Shown here: piece by piece, positions 1-11,132 of the stretch
Layout of the letters: every line of letters starts with the position of its first letter
Numbering within the stretch: position 1 is the first letter of the stretch
Source of the DNA: Plenodomus lindquistii
Lineage: Eukaryota; Ascomycota; Dothideomycetes; Pleosporales; Leptosphaeriaceae
Assembly: GCA_025504975.1 (NCBI GenBank)
Contig: JANUWI010000021.1
Coordinates: forward strand, 310,001 to 374,000
Length of the DNA: 64,000 nt
Reading direction: 5' to 3'
Program-made: the position numbers and the translations under genes
Notes under the pieces: generated by a model
What the model was told of the DNA's origin: nothing
What the model saw: only the letters and a program-made list of their open reading frames with translations
Databases searched by the model: none

Positions 1-1166
1 CCGTAAAGATGGCCTATTTCGCGCCATCCGAGCGAAACTACGACCCCTGCGAGCGCTATACATGCGACGTGCGACAAAATTAAGAAATTCATCATTTTGC
101 GCAGCTGGGTCATCGGCGTTAGTGTCTGTATCTGGGGGCGGCAGGTATGAGCACAGCAAGGACGGCGATTGGGCGGGGTTTGGCAGGTATGAGAACTTCG
201 TAGGTGCTGGTACGTACCCGTGCCGCGCTAGCCATCTTCTGTTAGCCTCGTGCAGGAACATCAAGACCTTCTAGCCGACTACCCCACCATAACCCCCGAA
301 TAACTCGCCCCTTGTTCAGAACAGCGCGATAGCCGCCTTACTTGAAGGGTGGGATACAAGAATTCTTCGTGATCGACATTGACCTGAAATGCACTTGTCG
401 CACGCTCATTGATGCCTGGTAGCCTTGCCTGCAAGCTGCCCAATAGATGCATATGGATGCAGAGTCGTTTACAAGCTCGTGCCCAGCACCCTTCATACCC
501 CATGCTCGGTGATACTACACATGTCATGTAGGCACGGAGTGACCTTACCTGTTGAGCACATGCAACATGTCCTCGGGATACAAGCCACGCGCAGCTCGTG
601 TTACAGTCCGTCCACGCAGGAAGCACAATGGTAGAGAGCAGTTTTCGACATCCAGCAATATGCATCATAGAAAGACGCTCTGCGCAAGAGAAGGACGATC
701 TCGCAACAATTACGCTCTCTTGTATACCAAATGAGGCTGTCTGAGATGGGTGATGATGCGGGAGTGCCGCAAGGTGGCGGAAAAGATACTGTGCTACCAA
801 CTCCCCGCTCCGGGATGAGGCCGCATGAGGCCATAGATCGTGCATTCTAAGAGCCACTCAGGACATGGTAGAGCTTTGTGGCGCATGCATACATCTCGTC
901 CATCGCTCTATACAGGGATATCAGCACCGCTCTTCATGAGAAAGCGGTGAGCGTCGTACGATCCAAAGGCAGCCGTGGAAGCAGGTGGTAGCTTCCACCT
1001 CCGCAGGCGTGCCGCCTTTTAATCAGTCCAAGTCTCTTCAACATTGAACTCCGCTTGTAGAGCTCGTCCCCGCCCACTACTTGTTCTAGTCCGAGCTTCT
1101 TTAAAACCTTCCATCTAGCCTCTTCCACTGACTCGAGCATCGTCAAAACATCACCATACGTTCACT
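1..1166. other. GC-balanced stretch with no supported gene
   Basis: Base composition is ordinary and not RIP-like. Several short open frames exist on both strands, but they overlap each other, lack convincing composition and show no domain I recognise. The last part probably carries the 5' region of the small acidic protein gene that starts at 1167. I see no repeat, tRNA or other RNA gene here. Confidence 0.5.
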
Positions 1167-1829
1167 ATGAGCAACGTATGTACTAGCAGCTTAGTTCCGT
1201 GTCTCTCGCATACTCACCCAAAGTTATAGTTCAGCCAGTGTCAAGCCTTGGCCGTGACGACCCAAGCGCAGTGCAAACATTCCGCTACCTATAGACGCCC
1301 AGGCCACACCAAGGGATCATTGGTCCGTTGCAAAACCCATAGGTTCCAATCGCTTGATTGGAATGAGCTCATTGTCGGGTCAAACGGTGGCAAGTCTCGT
1401 GCCTTGTCCACGAAGGCCAACCAGTCCGGCCAGGCTTGGAAAATCCGTGACGGAAAAGCAGACGCGGGAGGAGAGCATGAAGGTGATGAAGAGAAGGATT
1501 ACAGCAATGGGGAGGAGAATAATGACGACGACACGCGTGAGCGTTCCGGCGACGAAGGAGAAGAAGAAGATGATGACGACGAAGAAGAAGATGAGGCCAT
1601 CAGCGATGGGGAAGACAAGCCTCGCGTCATAATGACCAGGAGCCGCACCAGCTCCTTGCAGTCTCAACATGCACCGGCTGACCTGGCAACTAAGGAAGTC
1701 ATGGAAGGCTTTGAGAAGCTCTTAATCAAAGCCGGCATGTCATTGCCCTCTGGAAAAGGCAAAGGAAAGGCGCCCGCTGCGCCTGCCAAAGCACGCGCGG
1801 CAGGACGTAGCTCGTTGAAGAAGAAATGA
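1167..1829 (+). CDS. small acidic/basic bipartite protein, two exons
   Basis: I model two exons, 1167-1175 and 1239-1829, giving 199 aa. The long frame 1239-1829 has no usable ATG near its start. A short exon ATG-AGC-AAC at 1167 is followed at once by a GTATGT donor, and the CAG acceptor ending at 1238 restores the frame (63-nt intron). The middle of the protein is a long Asp/Glu-rich run with a Ser/Gly/Asn admixture. The C-terminus is Lys/Ala-rich (KGKGKAPAAPAKARAAGR, ending SLKKK). Such acidic-then-basic layouts occur in histone chaperones and nucleolar proteins, but I recognise no family. A helical segment (MEGFEKLLIKAGM) lies between the two. Function is unknown; a nuclear location is an inference. 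The frame is well supported, the first exon less so. Confidence 0.55.
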
Positions 1830-3071
1830 TGGAGTCCCTACAACTCGACAGGGCAGACGACTACGTGTCAGCTCAGCCCAAAGTATGTAGTCTGCTTCTT
1901 CCACTCGCTCATCCGGTCAGTGTATTACCCCGGGGAACCTTCAAGGCGTGGTCCACTCGATGCGGAGTAGACACGCGTGGAGACTGATCCGACCGAAAGA
2001 ACGTTGAGTCCATTTTCCTGTCATGTAGTCATCGATCTGTATGTGGGCGACTTGACCGCTCACGTCCATTATAATTCCAGCACGTGTTTATGTAGTCCCT
2101 GGTTGCCTCATTCACATCTCACAGTCCTGTACTTGTGAATACTAGAAATGAAAACGCGAATAACTTTCGTCAACCTTGTGTACTGTTGATTACCCGCATC
2201 GAATTTGTACGGATGAGTTCTTCCTGGGACTTTGATCACACCATCACGGTGCCCGAGCGCGATATTGGAGGGCACCGCTGTCGAGAGCAAAGATGTCGGG
2301 TCCATACATCGCTCCACCATGTCACGTCCTACTACGTCCTACTACTGCCTTTTCTACTACGATGAATCCTCCATGCTCCTTGTTCAACTCCCTTTCCGAC
2401 TTGACCTGAGCCAGCGGTCGTTTTCTCATAAGTCTGACCTTCTGTCAAGCTTTGTATATCGCCCAATGAATTTTGTCCCGAACAAGAACCGCAATCGCCT
2501 TTGCCTTGCTCATGTTACAGCCTCCCTGATTGGTTTAGGAGATGACATGGGGCTGGGCTCGTGCGTTGGGGTGTGCGGGGTCGCGTCGACTTAGATATCT
2601 ACTGCTACTTTTGGGGCTTTGCACTTTGCGTGCAACGAAGCAAGAGCAGCGACCGAGACTTCGCCTGAATTTATCCTTGAGCGCCGACAGCTATCGCGAA
2701 CGTGCATTGATGAAGGTGGAGCGGAGGGAAATTGATGTGCAGCGCAATATTGACAGAGTGTAGTGAGATGGTAGGTTGGTAGCGAACTATTGTGTAGACG
2801 TACACCAGTGTAAGAGTTGAGCAGGTGGAGGTTCGTGGCGATATTCGCACTGTGACCCTTTTCGTCACGTACACAGTGGACATGTGCAGGTGAGGGAAAA
2901 GCCTTCCTGGGGAAAAGATGCATATCACAGCATAGCATCATGTCCAACAAGAATACCGTCTTTCCTTCCGTGAGATGTTGTAATTGAAAATATGTATCTA
3001 GACTACCTGATGACCCTTGATCCAACCCGTAGCCCATGCTTCAAGCTCTTCGCGTGAAAGAACTGGCTCTC
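1830..3071. other. intergenic, nothing recognised
   Basis: Ordinary composition. Short frames on both strands overlap each other and have no domain or convincing codon pattern. I see no repeat, RNA gene or regulatory motif that I can support. Confidence 0.5.
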
Positions 3072-4520
3072 TCATTTCCATGGATTGCGTTTAGACTTCT
3101 TCGTGGGGGACTCGCTCTCCTGGCTTTCTTCCACTGTCTCGTCCCCCTTGCGTTTCCCACAGACTACTTGGTATGCAGTAAGACTCGAGTTCGGAGGATG
3201 ACATGGTGTGGACGGCGTACTGTTCTCATGCCCACGGCGCTGGTCGTGAGAACCTATAGCCACAGGAACGGGCGTTTCTGTTGGCGAGTGTTCCGTAGCT
3301 GAAACTACCTCTGACTGAATCCCAATCTCCTCATCCTGGCGGCTTTCACGACTGGAAGTCGACACAGTTGACGGTCCACCATTGCCCTCTCCAGGCGGTT
3401 TGTTCTTACAATTCTTGCAGCGGGCCACTGCCCCCCGTTTACCAGTTGATAGGCGACCAAAAAAACAACATTGGCGAATGGTATGATCCGGTGCCGGATC
3501 CATCAGTTGTCCCATGTTGTGGTGTTGCACTTTCCAGGGGAATTGCGATTCGACCAGCACCATACGCTCAACACCCTTCATCATAAACGGCTTCAAGCAC
3601 TGGAACACCGTCCAAACATACCGTAAGAACAGGGACTTTGGATCTACGAGGGGAGCCAGGAACTGGCAGTTGTGAATTTGGTGCAGTGAGGTCAAGTCGC
3701 TCAGGACATGCACGTACAATTTGTACCCACTATGCCCGGCTGTGTCTGCTGGCCTTTTCGGAAGCAATACGATTTTCGATTCGATGAAAGGGCGCAGAAG
3801 AGGCTTCTCCATGCGGATTTTGTTGGACTTTTTGTTCAAGTTATTGGGCTTTAGGTTTTTTGGCGGAAGAGTTTCGGGGCGAGGTTCTCGGAAGCAGGGT
3901 TCCATGCAAGTGTGAACAACCTTCGTCTCATGCATCTCGGCTTTGCAATCTGTAATGCCCTCATCTCGGCGGCTGTCCATCTGCATATTGTCCCAGCCTT
4001 GATTGGTGAACGTTGAATCTGGCTCTGACTCAGTCCAATGCTTCATCGATGGGATCACAGCATAGAACGGATCGATGTCGTCTTTGTAGTAATAATACTT
4101 GGAATCGGTGAGGAGAGGTCCCGTGACCTTTCGCGTCCTGGCAATGGTGATATCCGATTCCTTGGAGAGATATCCTCTGTTGCTTCCCGTAACAACGCTG
4201 CAGAAACCCATCGCAGTGCTAGTCGCAAGTCCAGTTATTAGACGATTGGTGCGGGGATCCCTCCAAACATCCGAACGGGCGAGTGCAAAGAGCCGATCCT
4301 TTGCACCTGGATGGAAGATTTCCACTTTCTGGTCGAAGTCGAGGTCAGAGGGTGTGGCACAGGGGAGAGACGGGGCGGCGGAGGCGAAGGGCGGACGGTG
4401 CAGTGTCGTCTCCTCGATGGTCAGCAAATGTATTGGATGCTCGTGGAGCTGTAGGGTATGGCGCGGAAGGTCGGTCGGAGGCGTCGCGGTTGCGGCAGAT
4501 GGCGCAGAGGGATTAGTCAT
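3072..4520 (-). CDS. 482-aa protein of unknown function, possible zinc-binding Cys cluster
   Basis: This is a single uninterrupted frame of 482 codons starting at an ATG (4520) and ending TGA. The N-terminus (about 1-55) is Ser/Thr/Pro/Ala-rich and probably disordered. The body (about 55-165) is compact, with ALARSDVWRDPRTNRLITG and a run of four tyrosines before KDDIDPF. A second ordered part (about 225-350) contains KLYVHVLSDLTSLHQIHNC. It is followed by a Cys cluster, CC-x15-C-x2-C (QCC... RCKNCK), that could bind zinc. The last ~110 residues are Ser/Glu/Pro-rich and end in a basic stretch (PTKKSKRNPWK) that resembles a nuclear localisation signal. I do not recognise the family, and a nuclear role is only an inference. 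The opposite strand carries long shadow frames that I leave out. Confidence 0.7.
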   Translation of the reverse strand: MTNPSAPSAATATPPTDLPRHTLQLHEHPIHLLTIEETTLHRPPFASAAPSLPCATPSDLDFDQKVEIFHPGAKDRLFALARSDVWRDPRTNRLITGLATSTAMGFCSVVTGSNRGYLSKESDITIARTRKVTGPLLTDSKYYYYKDDIDPFYAVIPSMKHWTESEPDSTFTNQGWDNMQMDSRRDEGITDCKAEMHETKVVHTCMEPCFREPRPETLPPKNLKPNNLNKKSNKIRMEKPLLRPFIESKIVLLPKRPADTAGHSGYKLYVHVLSDLTSLHQIHNCQFLAPLVDPKSLFLRYVWTVFQCLKPFMMKGVERMVLVESQFPWKVQHHNMGQLMDPAPDHTIRQCCFFGRLSTGKRGAVARCKNCKNKPPGEGNGGPSTVSTSSRESRQDEEIGIQSEVVSATEHSPTETPVPVAIGSHDQRRGHENSTPSTPCHPPNSSLTAYQVVCGKRKGDETVEESQESESPTKKSKRNPWK

Positions 4521-6848
4521 GTCCTACTTAGCATTAGCAAGGTCTCAAAATCATGATGGAGAATGCCCAAGACAGATGAAAGGCTATTGCTCACCTGGGA
4601 TGTGCGTTAAAGTCGCTGGCAAGGCTATGCGCGAACAGAATCGCTGGACAAGCAGATCAGAGAGTGTAGACTATTTCTGGATTCCAGGGACTAATTCTCT
4701 CTTAAGCCGTGCGCTCCTCTCTCACATGACCGACTATAGGACGTCGTCCCGCAATGAGTCGAGCACATGAAAGGATCTTTCCATACAACAACCAGCGCCG
4801 TGCACTGGTGACGTTTCACGGATGCAGTCTGCCGTTAGCGTAGCCAAAATGTCAGACTAACGCAGCCAAGGACCAGGGTCATGGCCCCATGTCAGGCTAA
4901 TGTTCCCAGGGTCAAATCCGATCTGATGCTACCGGTAGATGATAAGCGCCGTGTCGTGTGCCTGGAACGAAAAAGCGCCCCTTCGACTTATCACTTTGAC
5001 TGATTGCTCCCGAGAAACTTGCACATCCCCATGCACGGTGGGCCTTGCTGATCTTGGCATGTGACCAACTTTGTATGGCAGGATGCATGTTGGCGACCAG
5101 GCCCTATGCACCTAGTCTGTATTGGAATATGAAGCTGGCTTGCGGCGACAGAGACGGGTACGCACGTTTACGAGCGACATGGTCGTACAGTTGGCCCACA
5201 GTTGGGTGCCCAGTGACTTTGCCACAACAGAACGTCAGGGTCAAACCGATCGCCTCGTTTCGACCTTGCACCGTTTCTCCAGCCTCTCCCACACCTCACA
5301 GGCACCCGAGGCAGTTAAACAGTTAAACCCCGTGACCAACGTCTTCCACAACCCGGGCCCCGCAGATAGTCGCACTGACCCCCACCCAACGGCTTCTCAA
5401 TCCACTTGCAAGGCTGACACGTCCGAGCTTCGCGGGTGTATAGGATGCCGTGAGATACCCATTTCTTGGAGGAAAGGGACTGCACAATCTATAGAGGGTC
5501 ACCGTGTCAGCACTTAGGCAATGGGTCTTGCGCGCTCGCTTGTCATCACGGCTCGCCGAGATTGTGCGGAGAAGTCATCCCCGCATTCTCGGCCAGTCCC
5601 TCGCGCGGGGTCGAGCTCCGGTGGCTCAACTGGCATGCGCTTGGCGTAGTTTATCAGCTGTCGCATTGTAATTACATTGAGGAGTGAAGTTCATGTTTCT
5701 GAGCCATGATGACGCAGCTACTGCGGCTTAAACAAGACCCCACAGTAGGCCTCCAAGTACTCAAGCGCCCGCGCACAAGTCACGTGTGACAATGATTCAG
5801 TCCGGCCACGCTTGAACGGGATGCCTGACCTGAATGCCCTCTTTTGGCGTTGCGACGTGGCTCATCAAGCCCCACCGCCGCTATTTGACATCTATACAAG
5901 ATTCATAAAGGATATTCAACTAACATGGGCAACATTGAGACAAGCAATGGGTGTATGGGCTTCACAGCGGTGCGCGCTGTACCGTACTCGTGTGCCTACC
6001 CAGGTGGGATTTCTGTTGCTCACGTGATCCAGAATCGGCGGCAGTTTGGGCAAGTGAGAAATCACGTGGGTAACAGCGACCCAGGCCTGGGCGTGATGAA
6101 CGCCCTTTGGATTATCACGGCGTTGAGGCATGCAACCTTTGTACAAGTGTCTCACCCACGACTGTCGTTATCAATGCAACAAAGACCTCTTTCGTGATCA
6201 TGTACCATTGACGGCAAAATTTCCGGCACTAGTCTTCCAGACTCTTCCAAAAAAGTCCTGGCAGCTGTGATGTGCTGGTCTACAGTACCTTGATGCCGCG
6301 AACATCAATGACTCCCGGTCCCCTATGGTCCCCTTTGAGCTGCGAAAGTGCCCAAATTATTTGCGCATTCCAATCTTCACTCTACTCTCAGATTAGTTCC
6401 CAGTTGAGTTCCACGAAGCTTGATGTGCGCTGCTGCGCTGTCTTTTCCTTCTGGCATTGGGATGAAGATCTCCGCGACCTCACATCCCTATAACCCAAGG
6501 TTTCGATCGCATTCAGCACCTGGAATGAAGGACGCTAGAATGGGTTGCTCGGAAAGAGAGATGTGAGCCAGAAGACTCCTTCAGGTCGACTATCATCATA
6601 CATATCACGGAGGTATTTGGGCGAGCAGTAGGCACAATTCGAGAGAGATACAAATATGTATATTCGACGTCTGTCCGATTGCTACAGGAAGCACTACGTG
6701 GACAATCTGCCAAGCAAAAGATCCTTTGGGCACAGCATGGGAGCTCGCTCCCCTGTCCATGTCCGATCACGATCCACAATCGAATGAGGCTGCGAGAGAA
6801 AGACCCATTGGTTGCCGAAGCGATTGCTGCACGCGCTGCTGTCTCCAC
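4521..6848. other. 2.3-kb intergenic stretch, nothing supported
   Basis: GC-balanced sequence between two minus-strand genes. Several overlapping frames of 60-131 codons occur on both strands, none with recognisable domains or coherent composition. The part next to 6849 would hold the 3' UTR of the repeat-protein gene. No tRNA, tandem repeat or mobile element is recognised. Confidence 0.45.
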
Positions 6849-8096
6849 CTACCGCTGTGTGTCTGCCAGGAACACCCAATTGGGGTTCGCACAAGAGGTT
6901 TCCGGGACAGTACCGTTTCCCGCTACCGTCGATGTCATTTTCGGCCAGGCTAGGATCGGAAACACCCGGTTGGGGTTCGCACAAGAGGTTTCCGGGAAAG
7001 TGCCGTTTCCCGCTACCGTCGATGTCATTTCCGGCCAGGCTAGGATCGGAAACACCCAGTTGGGGTTCGCACAAGAGGTTTTTGGAAAAGTGCCGTTTCC
7101 CCCTACTGTCGATGTGACTTCCGACCAGGCTAGGATCGGGAACGGTGCAGATGTCTAAGCGTACCGATATCAGTGGGGGAAATAGTTGGTGCCAGGTGAA
7201 CTTACCACCCACCCGGCGTCTCCTTTGCTAGATCCGAAGAACCAGTCCATCGTTGAGCAGCAAAGCGCCTGAATGTACTTGCAGTCCTGGTGCAAACGGT
7301 CATTGGCTCCGATGCAGGCTATCGCCAGTACAAGGACGAGAAGGGCGGTAGTCATGACAAAGAGGTAGGCGACCGAGACGATATTCTTTCCGCATACGAG
7401 TTTGACCTTCTGGCGTATCCAAATGACACGAGCCATGACCGATGGGGGTTTCTGTTGTCCATTGATGATGGCAGGAGATGCAGTCTTCTGGGCGGAAAGA
7501 TAGAGGGGTGGCGCGACTTCGGTGAGGACGTTCGGGAGTGGGATATTTTCGCAGATCTGGATGAAGCTTGGGCAGGTATCGGTGAGGACTGAGAGGGGTG
7601 GCGTAGGATCGGAGACTCCAGAGGGGGGAGGTTTAGGACTGGCGCATTCAGAGGGAGGTGGTGTAGGAATGGCGAAATCAGCAGAGTGTGGGGCATCATC
7701 GACGACCCCTGGCGCTATTGAAGTTGGAGCAGCAGGGTTGGCTGTAAGGTCTAGATCGTAGCACCCAAGCTTGAATTTCAACAGTCGCTGGTTGCCAGTG
7801 GCAGGTAGGCCGCGGTCGCTACACGCTTCTTGCAGTTGCGCCAGGGACATGGCATCGTATGTCCGGTATCTGTGAGCGTCCCAGGCTCGACCGCGCGGCA
7901 GATGTCCGGTGTACTTGAGGCGATAGATCAATGCCAGGGTGGAGAAGGACATTTTGTTCGAGGCTTCTCTTACGCCAAGTCTCTTCAGCGCGTGGTAGAC
8001 GATGCTTCTTTGCGACGGTCGAAGGGATTCCATCTTTTCGGGGGGATGTTCGCCTGGAAGGGCGGGATCGTAGTAAGCTACTGCCATGGGCGGCAT
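6849..8096 (-). CDS. SAP-domain, single-TM protein with three 30-aa C-terminal repeats (spliced)
   Basis: Exons 8096-7206 and 7154-6849, 398 aa. The donor GTAAGT at 7205, a CTGAT branch site and a TAG acceptor at 7155 define a 51-nt phase-0 intron. Reading through it would stop after 11 more residues. Residues about 80-112 (MSLAQLQEACSDRGLPATG...LLKFKL) fit the SAP/HeH helix-extension-helix pattern, usually DNA- or chromatin-binding. Residues 140-200 are Pro-rich with repeated TPPPS-like units. Residues about 239-262 form one hydrophobic membrane segment. After it come a Cys-containing linker and three near-identical 30-residue repeats (FPILAWxxxTSTVxGNGTxPxTSCANPNxV), each with an N-glycosylation-type NGT. 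SAP/HeH plus a membrane segment recalls Src1/Heh-type inner nuclear membrane proteins, but that is an inference. A further GTGAGT...TTCAG intron (8178-8106) lies just upstream of the ATG, probably in the 5' UTR. Confidence 0.75.
6871..7140. repeat. three tandem 90-bp units
   Basis: Units at 6871-6960, 6961-7050 and 7051-7140 are each exactly 90 bp and differ by a few substitutions. They encode the C-terminal 30-aa repeats of the spliced SAP/TM protein. The unit is a multiple of three and lacks stops in several frames, so frames on both strands stay open across the array. Only the spliced minus-strand frame joins a convincing protein. Confidence 0.95.
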
Positions 8097-8105
8097 GTTG
8101 ACTGA

Positions 8106-8178
8106 CTGAAATTAGACGACCAACAACTGTGCAGCTGGCAAATAGGAGAGAGCAAGCAGACCTGACAGTAGTACTCAC
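8106..8178 (-). other. probable 5' UTR intron of the SAP/TM gene
   Basis: On the minus strand a GTGAGT donor at 8178 and an AATTTCAG acceptor at 8106, with CTAAT just before it, outline a 73-nt intron nine bases upstream of the ATG at 8096. The frame upstream of the intron stays open but I find no ATG in it, so I place this intron in the 5' UTR. If an ATG is joined by further splicing, the protein would be longer at its N-terminus. Confidence 0.5.
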
Positions 8179-8229
8179 CTTGAATCGTGGGGGAGTCCCG
8201 ATATGACTACGCAGCGGCCAATATGCCAA

Positions 8230-9057
8230 TCTCGAGAAGGTGACAAGATGAATTGCAAGACTCAGGACGGATGCAGAGTAGACAGCAGTATGTAGCGAGG
8301 TGCGCTACTCCGCAAGCTGACGGGTGGCTGCGTTTCCTGAGGCTAGCCAGCACTGGTACTGCCCCACTATTCTTGACCGACACGATTGTTTGTACCTTGG
8401 CAAGGCTGCGTAGGTGCCTTGGAGAGAATAAACGAAGGCGTGGGCAAGGACATGCGCTCGTACGTGAATGCCGTACATACATTGATATCCATGTGCCAGA
8501 GACGGGGCGCGACCATGCGACCACTATGTGCAGGACAACGTGGTTGTGTAAAGCCCGTAGGTTTTCTCTGCATGATGAATACTATTAGCTGCGGTTCTGA
8601 TCGTTGTATGTAAGCCCTGAGATCGCGCACTGACCGTCATCCCGCACGAATAGGCGATCAGTATACCCTCAGCCCTAAGCGCAAAGCCTCCATCGATATC
8701 GGGGTACCACATGATGGTGCTTTCGCATCAGAGAGGTAGCGGCATGTTGCCAGTATATGGGTGATACGCAAGACTATGTAGTAATGCGCAATGCCCAAAA
8801 GTCGTATGCGCAGGAACGCTCCGCATACCGTATTCAGAAGTGAGCGGTGCCACGTCCGCGTACGGACGAGGGCAATCACTAAGTGGCGACCCCGGGCTGA
8901 GCAGCGCCAGGTCACTTGGCTTCTTTGTCGCAAATACAAATGTGGAGCATTGCGCGTGTGAAGGGTGTGGTACGTTATAGTCATTGTCAGTCCGTTTGTT
9001 GCGTGGAGCTGCCTCTTGATCACGAACCGCAACCCTCTCCGCGCCCCAACAACCACA
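8230..9057. other. divergent intergenic region
   Basis: Separates the minus-strand SAP/TM gene from the plus-strand acidic protein gene, so it should contain both promoters. No specific element is recognised. Several short frames on both strands overlap and look non-coding. Confidence 0.4.
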
Positions 9058-10922
9058 ATGTATAGACACAGTGGTGGCATGCGGCGCGATCAAGCTCAGC
9101 GTGATCGTCCGCAAACCCAGAAAATGAATATACTAATTTCGCATGCGAGCAGCTCAGACGAGGTAACGGTCTACCCGCGGCGGTCAATCCAGCACAAGGC
9201 TCCCAGTACGCAAAAGGCTACCAGTAAGGCCCCCGACTGCTACGTGTCTCTCTACTGACTTTTCCTAGCTGAAACCGTCACCTCCAATCAGTCTCACTCG
9301 AGGTCCCGCGGCTGTAAGCGCAAGATGGACCGTCGCAGCCGCTACCAAGTCTCTAAAAGTGCCTCTCTCTGAAATATCTTGCGCATTTTGTACTGACATA
9401 CCTAGGAACTCCCACCCCTTCACCTCCTCACTCCCATTCAACGGTCCGTGGCGCGCCCGGCAGAGCCCGTATCAGAAACACTTCGTTTCGTCATCGCCCG
9501 CGATCTGAAGTCAGCCGTAGGGTCCTCACTTCTTATGTTGAGCGTAGTTTGGAGCTGATCTTGCTAGCATCAACACCGTCCTTACCCCCTTCAGACTCTG
9601 ATAGATACTTGCACGAACGGCACGTTAGAAATACCTCCCGCCGCCACATTCAAAGCTTTATCGATGATGAGGCGTCCGCAGATGGTGAAGCATCGGAAGA
9701 TGACGAGCTTTCCGATGCTGGCGAAGATTTCCTAGACGACGGCGATTCAGTTGATGACGAGGATCCAGTTGATGAGGAGGAGTTGGTTGATGAGGAGGAA
9801 AAAGAGGCAAATCGCCATACCAGTAAGGGAGCAGCGGCAGCTTTCGACGGCGGCTTCCCGTGGAGTGAGAGCAAAAGACCTACGATAGGGCAGCGCAAAG
9901 GCTCTAGGGATGAGTTTGGGGTACATGAGGGATTCGAGGCGTCAGAGTCAGAGGGAGACGCATTTCTGGGGCGCGATAGAGGTGGTAATCTCTCCAACCG
10001 TCGTCATCAAGCTTTGACATCACTAAAGGTCAAGCGAGCTGAAGCGGCTTTCCTGAGGGCAATCGACAAGAGCCATGGGCCCCGAAAGGCGGCAAAGAGA
10101 AGGATAGACTCTAGTGAGGGGTCCGCCGACTCATCGCCTGAAGTTCTGCAGACCGTCCTCCAGGCCGGGCGTCGGAAAAAAAGTGTCGCGGCCCTTAGTC
10201 CTGCCCAAGCATACCACAGCCGCGTGAGGCCGTCCGCATCGGGACTGTCTAGCTTCAAACCGCTGCAATTTGCTCCATCGCGCCGGGGAGACCATTTCGA
10301 GGAGACATATCCTGCAGCAACCTCATGTGGTCGAGACGCATCCAACACCGTCTCGGGCAAGTTTGTTACCACTTCTCGTGCGCACAGGAGCGGTAATACA
10401 AGAGAGAAGAGGCGTCTTGTAGCGATGGATGATGCGCACGAAGGGGATCAGAGTCTAAATCCAGCTCTGAAACATGGCGGACAAGCGCAGCAGGTTCGCA
10501 CAACGCAGGACAACACACACGAGCCCTCTTCCGACGAAGAAGCACCCACCTCTTACCAGCAACCCAAGTTGTCGGTTCCAGAATCTAGTTCCAGTCCCGA
10601 GCCAGAGTCTAGTGAAGATGACCTAGAAAGCTTGGAGCTACCAAGCTTGGATTTGCCAAGCGGTGGTACGGTGGATGAGGAGGAAACAGAGCACACGGAC
10701 TGGAGGGCCAGCACACCCAGTGAAGAGCCTAACCGCCAAGACGTGTACGGGGACATGGACGAATTTGACTCACAGGACAAGCGCAGGATGGAAGAGGACG
10801 AGGAACTTGTATCGGAGGACGAAGAAGCACCACCCGAGGTCCTCAGTCCCAACGAAGAGGGCTACCTGCGCGTCCACCGCTGTGAGAGAGAATCTACTCC
10901 CCCATCTGCCCAACGATGGTAA
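9058..10922 (+). CDS. large acidic, disordered nuclear-type protein (spliced 5' end)
   Basis: The frame from 9406 to the TAA at 10922 is clearly coding but has no ATG in its first 300 codons, so the start must come from an upstream exon. The best fit is exon 9058-9223 (ATG in good context), donor GTAAGG at 9224, CTGAC branch site and TAG acceptor at 9405, joined in phase to give 560 aa. A second good acceptor at 9268 means the intron structure may be more complex. The protein is low-complexity: long Asp/Glu/Ser runs around DDGDSVDDEDPVDEEEL and again near the C-terminus, basic clusters (KRAEAAFLRAI, RKAAKRR, GRRKK) between, and many SP/SSP sites suited to CK2 or CDK phosphorylation. No folded domain is recognised. 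It is likely nuclear; function unknown. It converges on the kinesin-like gene. Confidence 0.6.
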
Positions 10923-11132
10923 CCAAGAAGCCGTAACCAAGGGTACTTGTACTTTGATCAATAACAATATATGCTCTCATTCTCTCTATGGTATCACATT
11001 CAGATCAGCCTTGGGCATGCCGTCGCCACACGTTCCATAGAGCGAGTTGAGGATCCTCAACCAAGGATGGCGACCAGGTGCTACTTCGACATCGTTGCCA
11101 CACCCCCAGAAAGGCGAATCTCTTCTTGGGTA

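Noticed and set aside
279..857. Minus-strand frame of 192 codons
   Set aside because: His/Cys/Ser-rich odd composition, no ATG-based exon structure or domain, and overlapping frames on the other strand.
934..1140. Minus-strand frame of 68 codons with an ATG
   Set aside because: The composition is protein-like, but it is short, has no domain and lies in the probable promoter of the small acidic gene.
4099..4770. Plus-strand 223-codon frame
   Set aside because: Shadow of the 482-aa minus-strand gene; no domain.
6679..7158. Plus-strand frames across the 90-bp repeats
   Set aside because: A repeat unit divisible by three keeps several frames open. Only the spliced minus-strand frame joins a coherent protein with a consensus intron.
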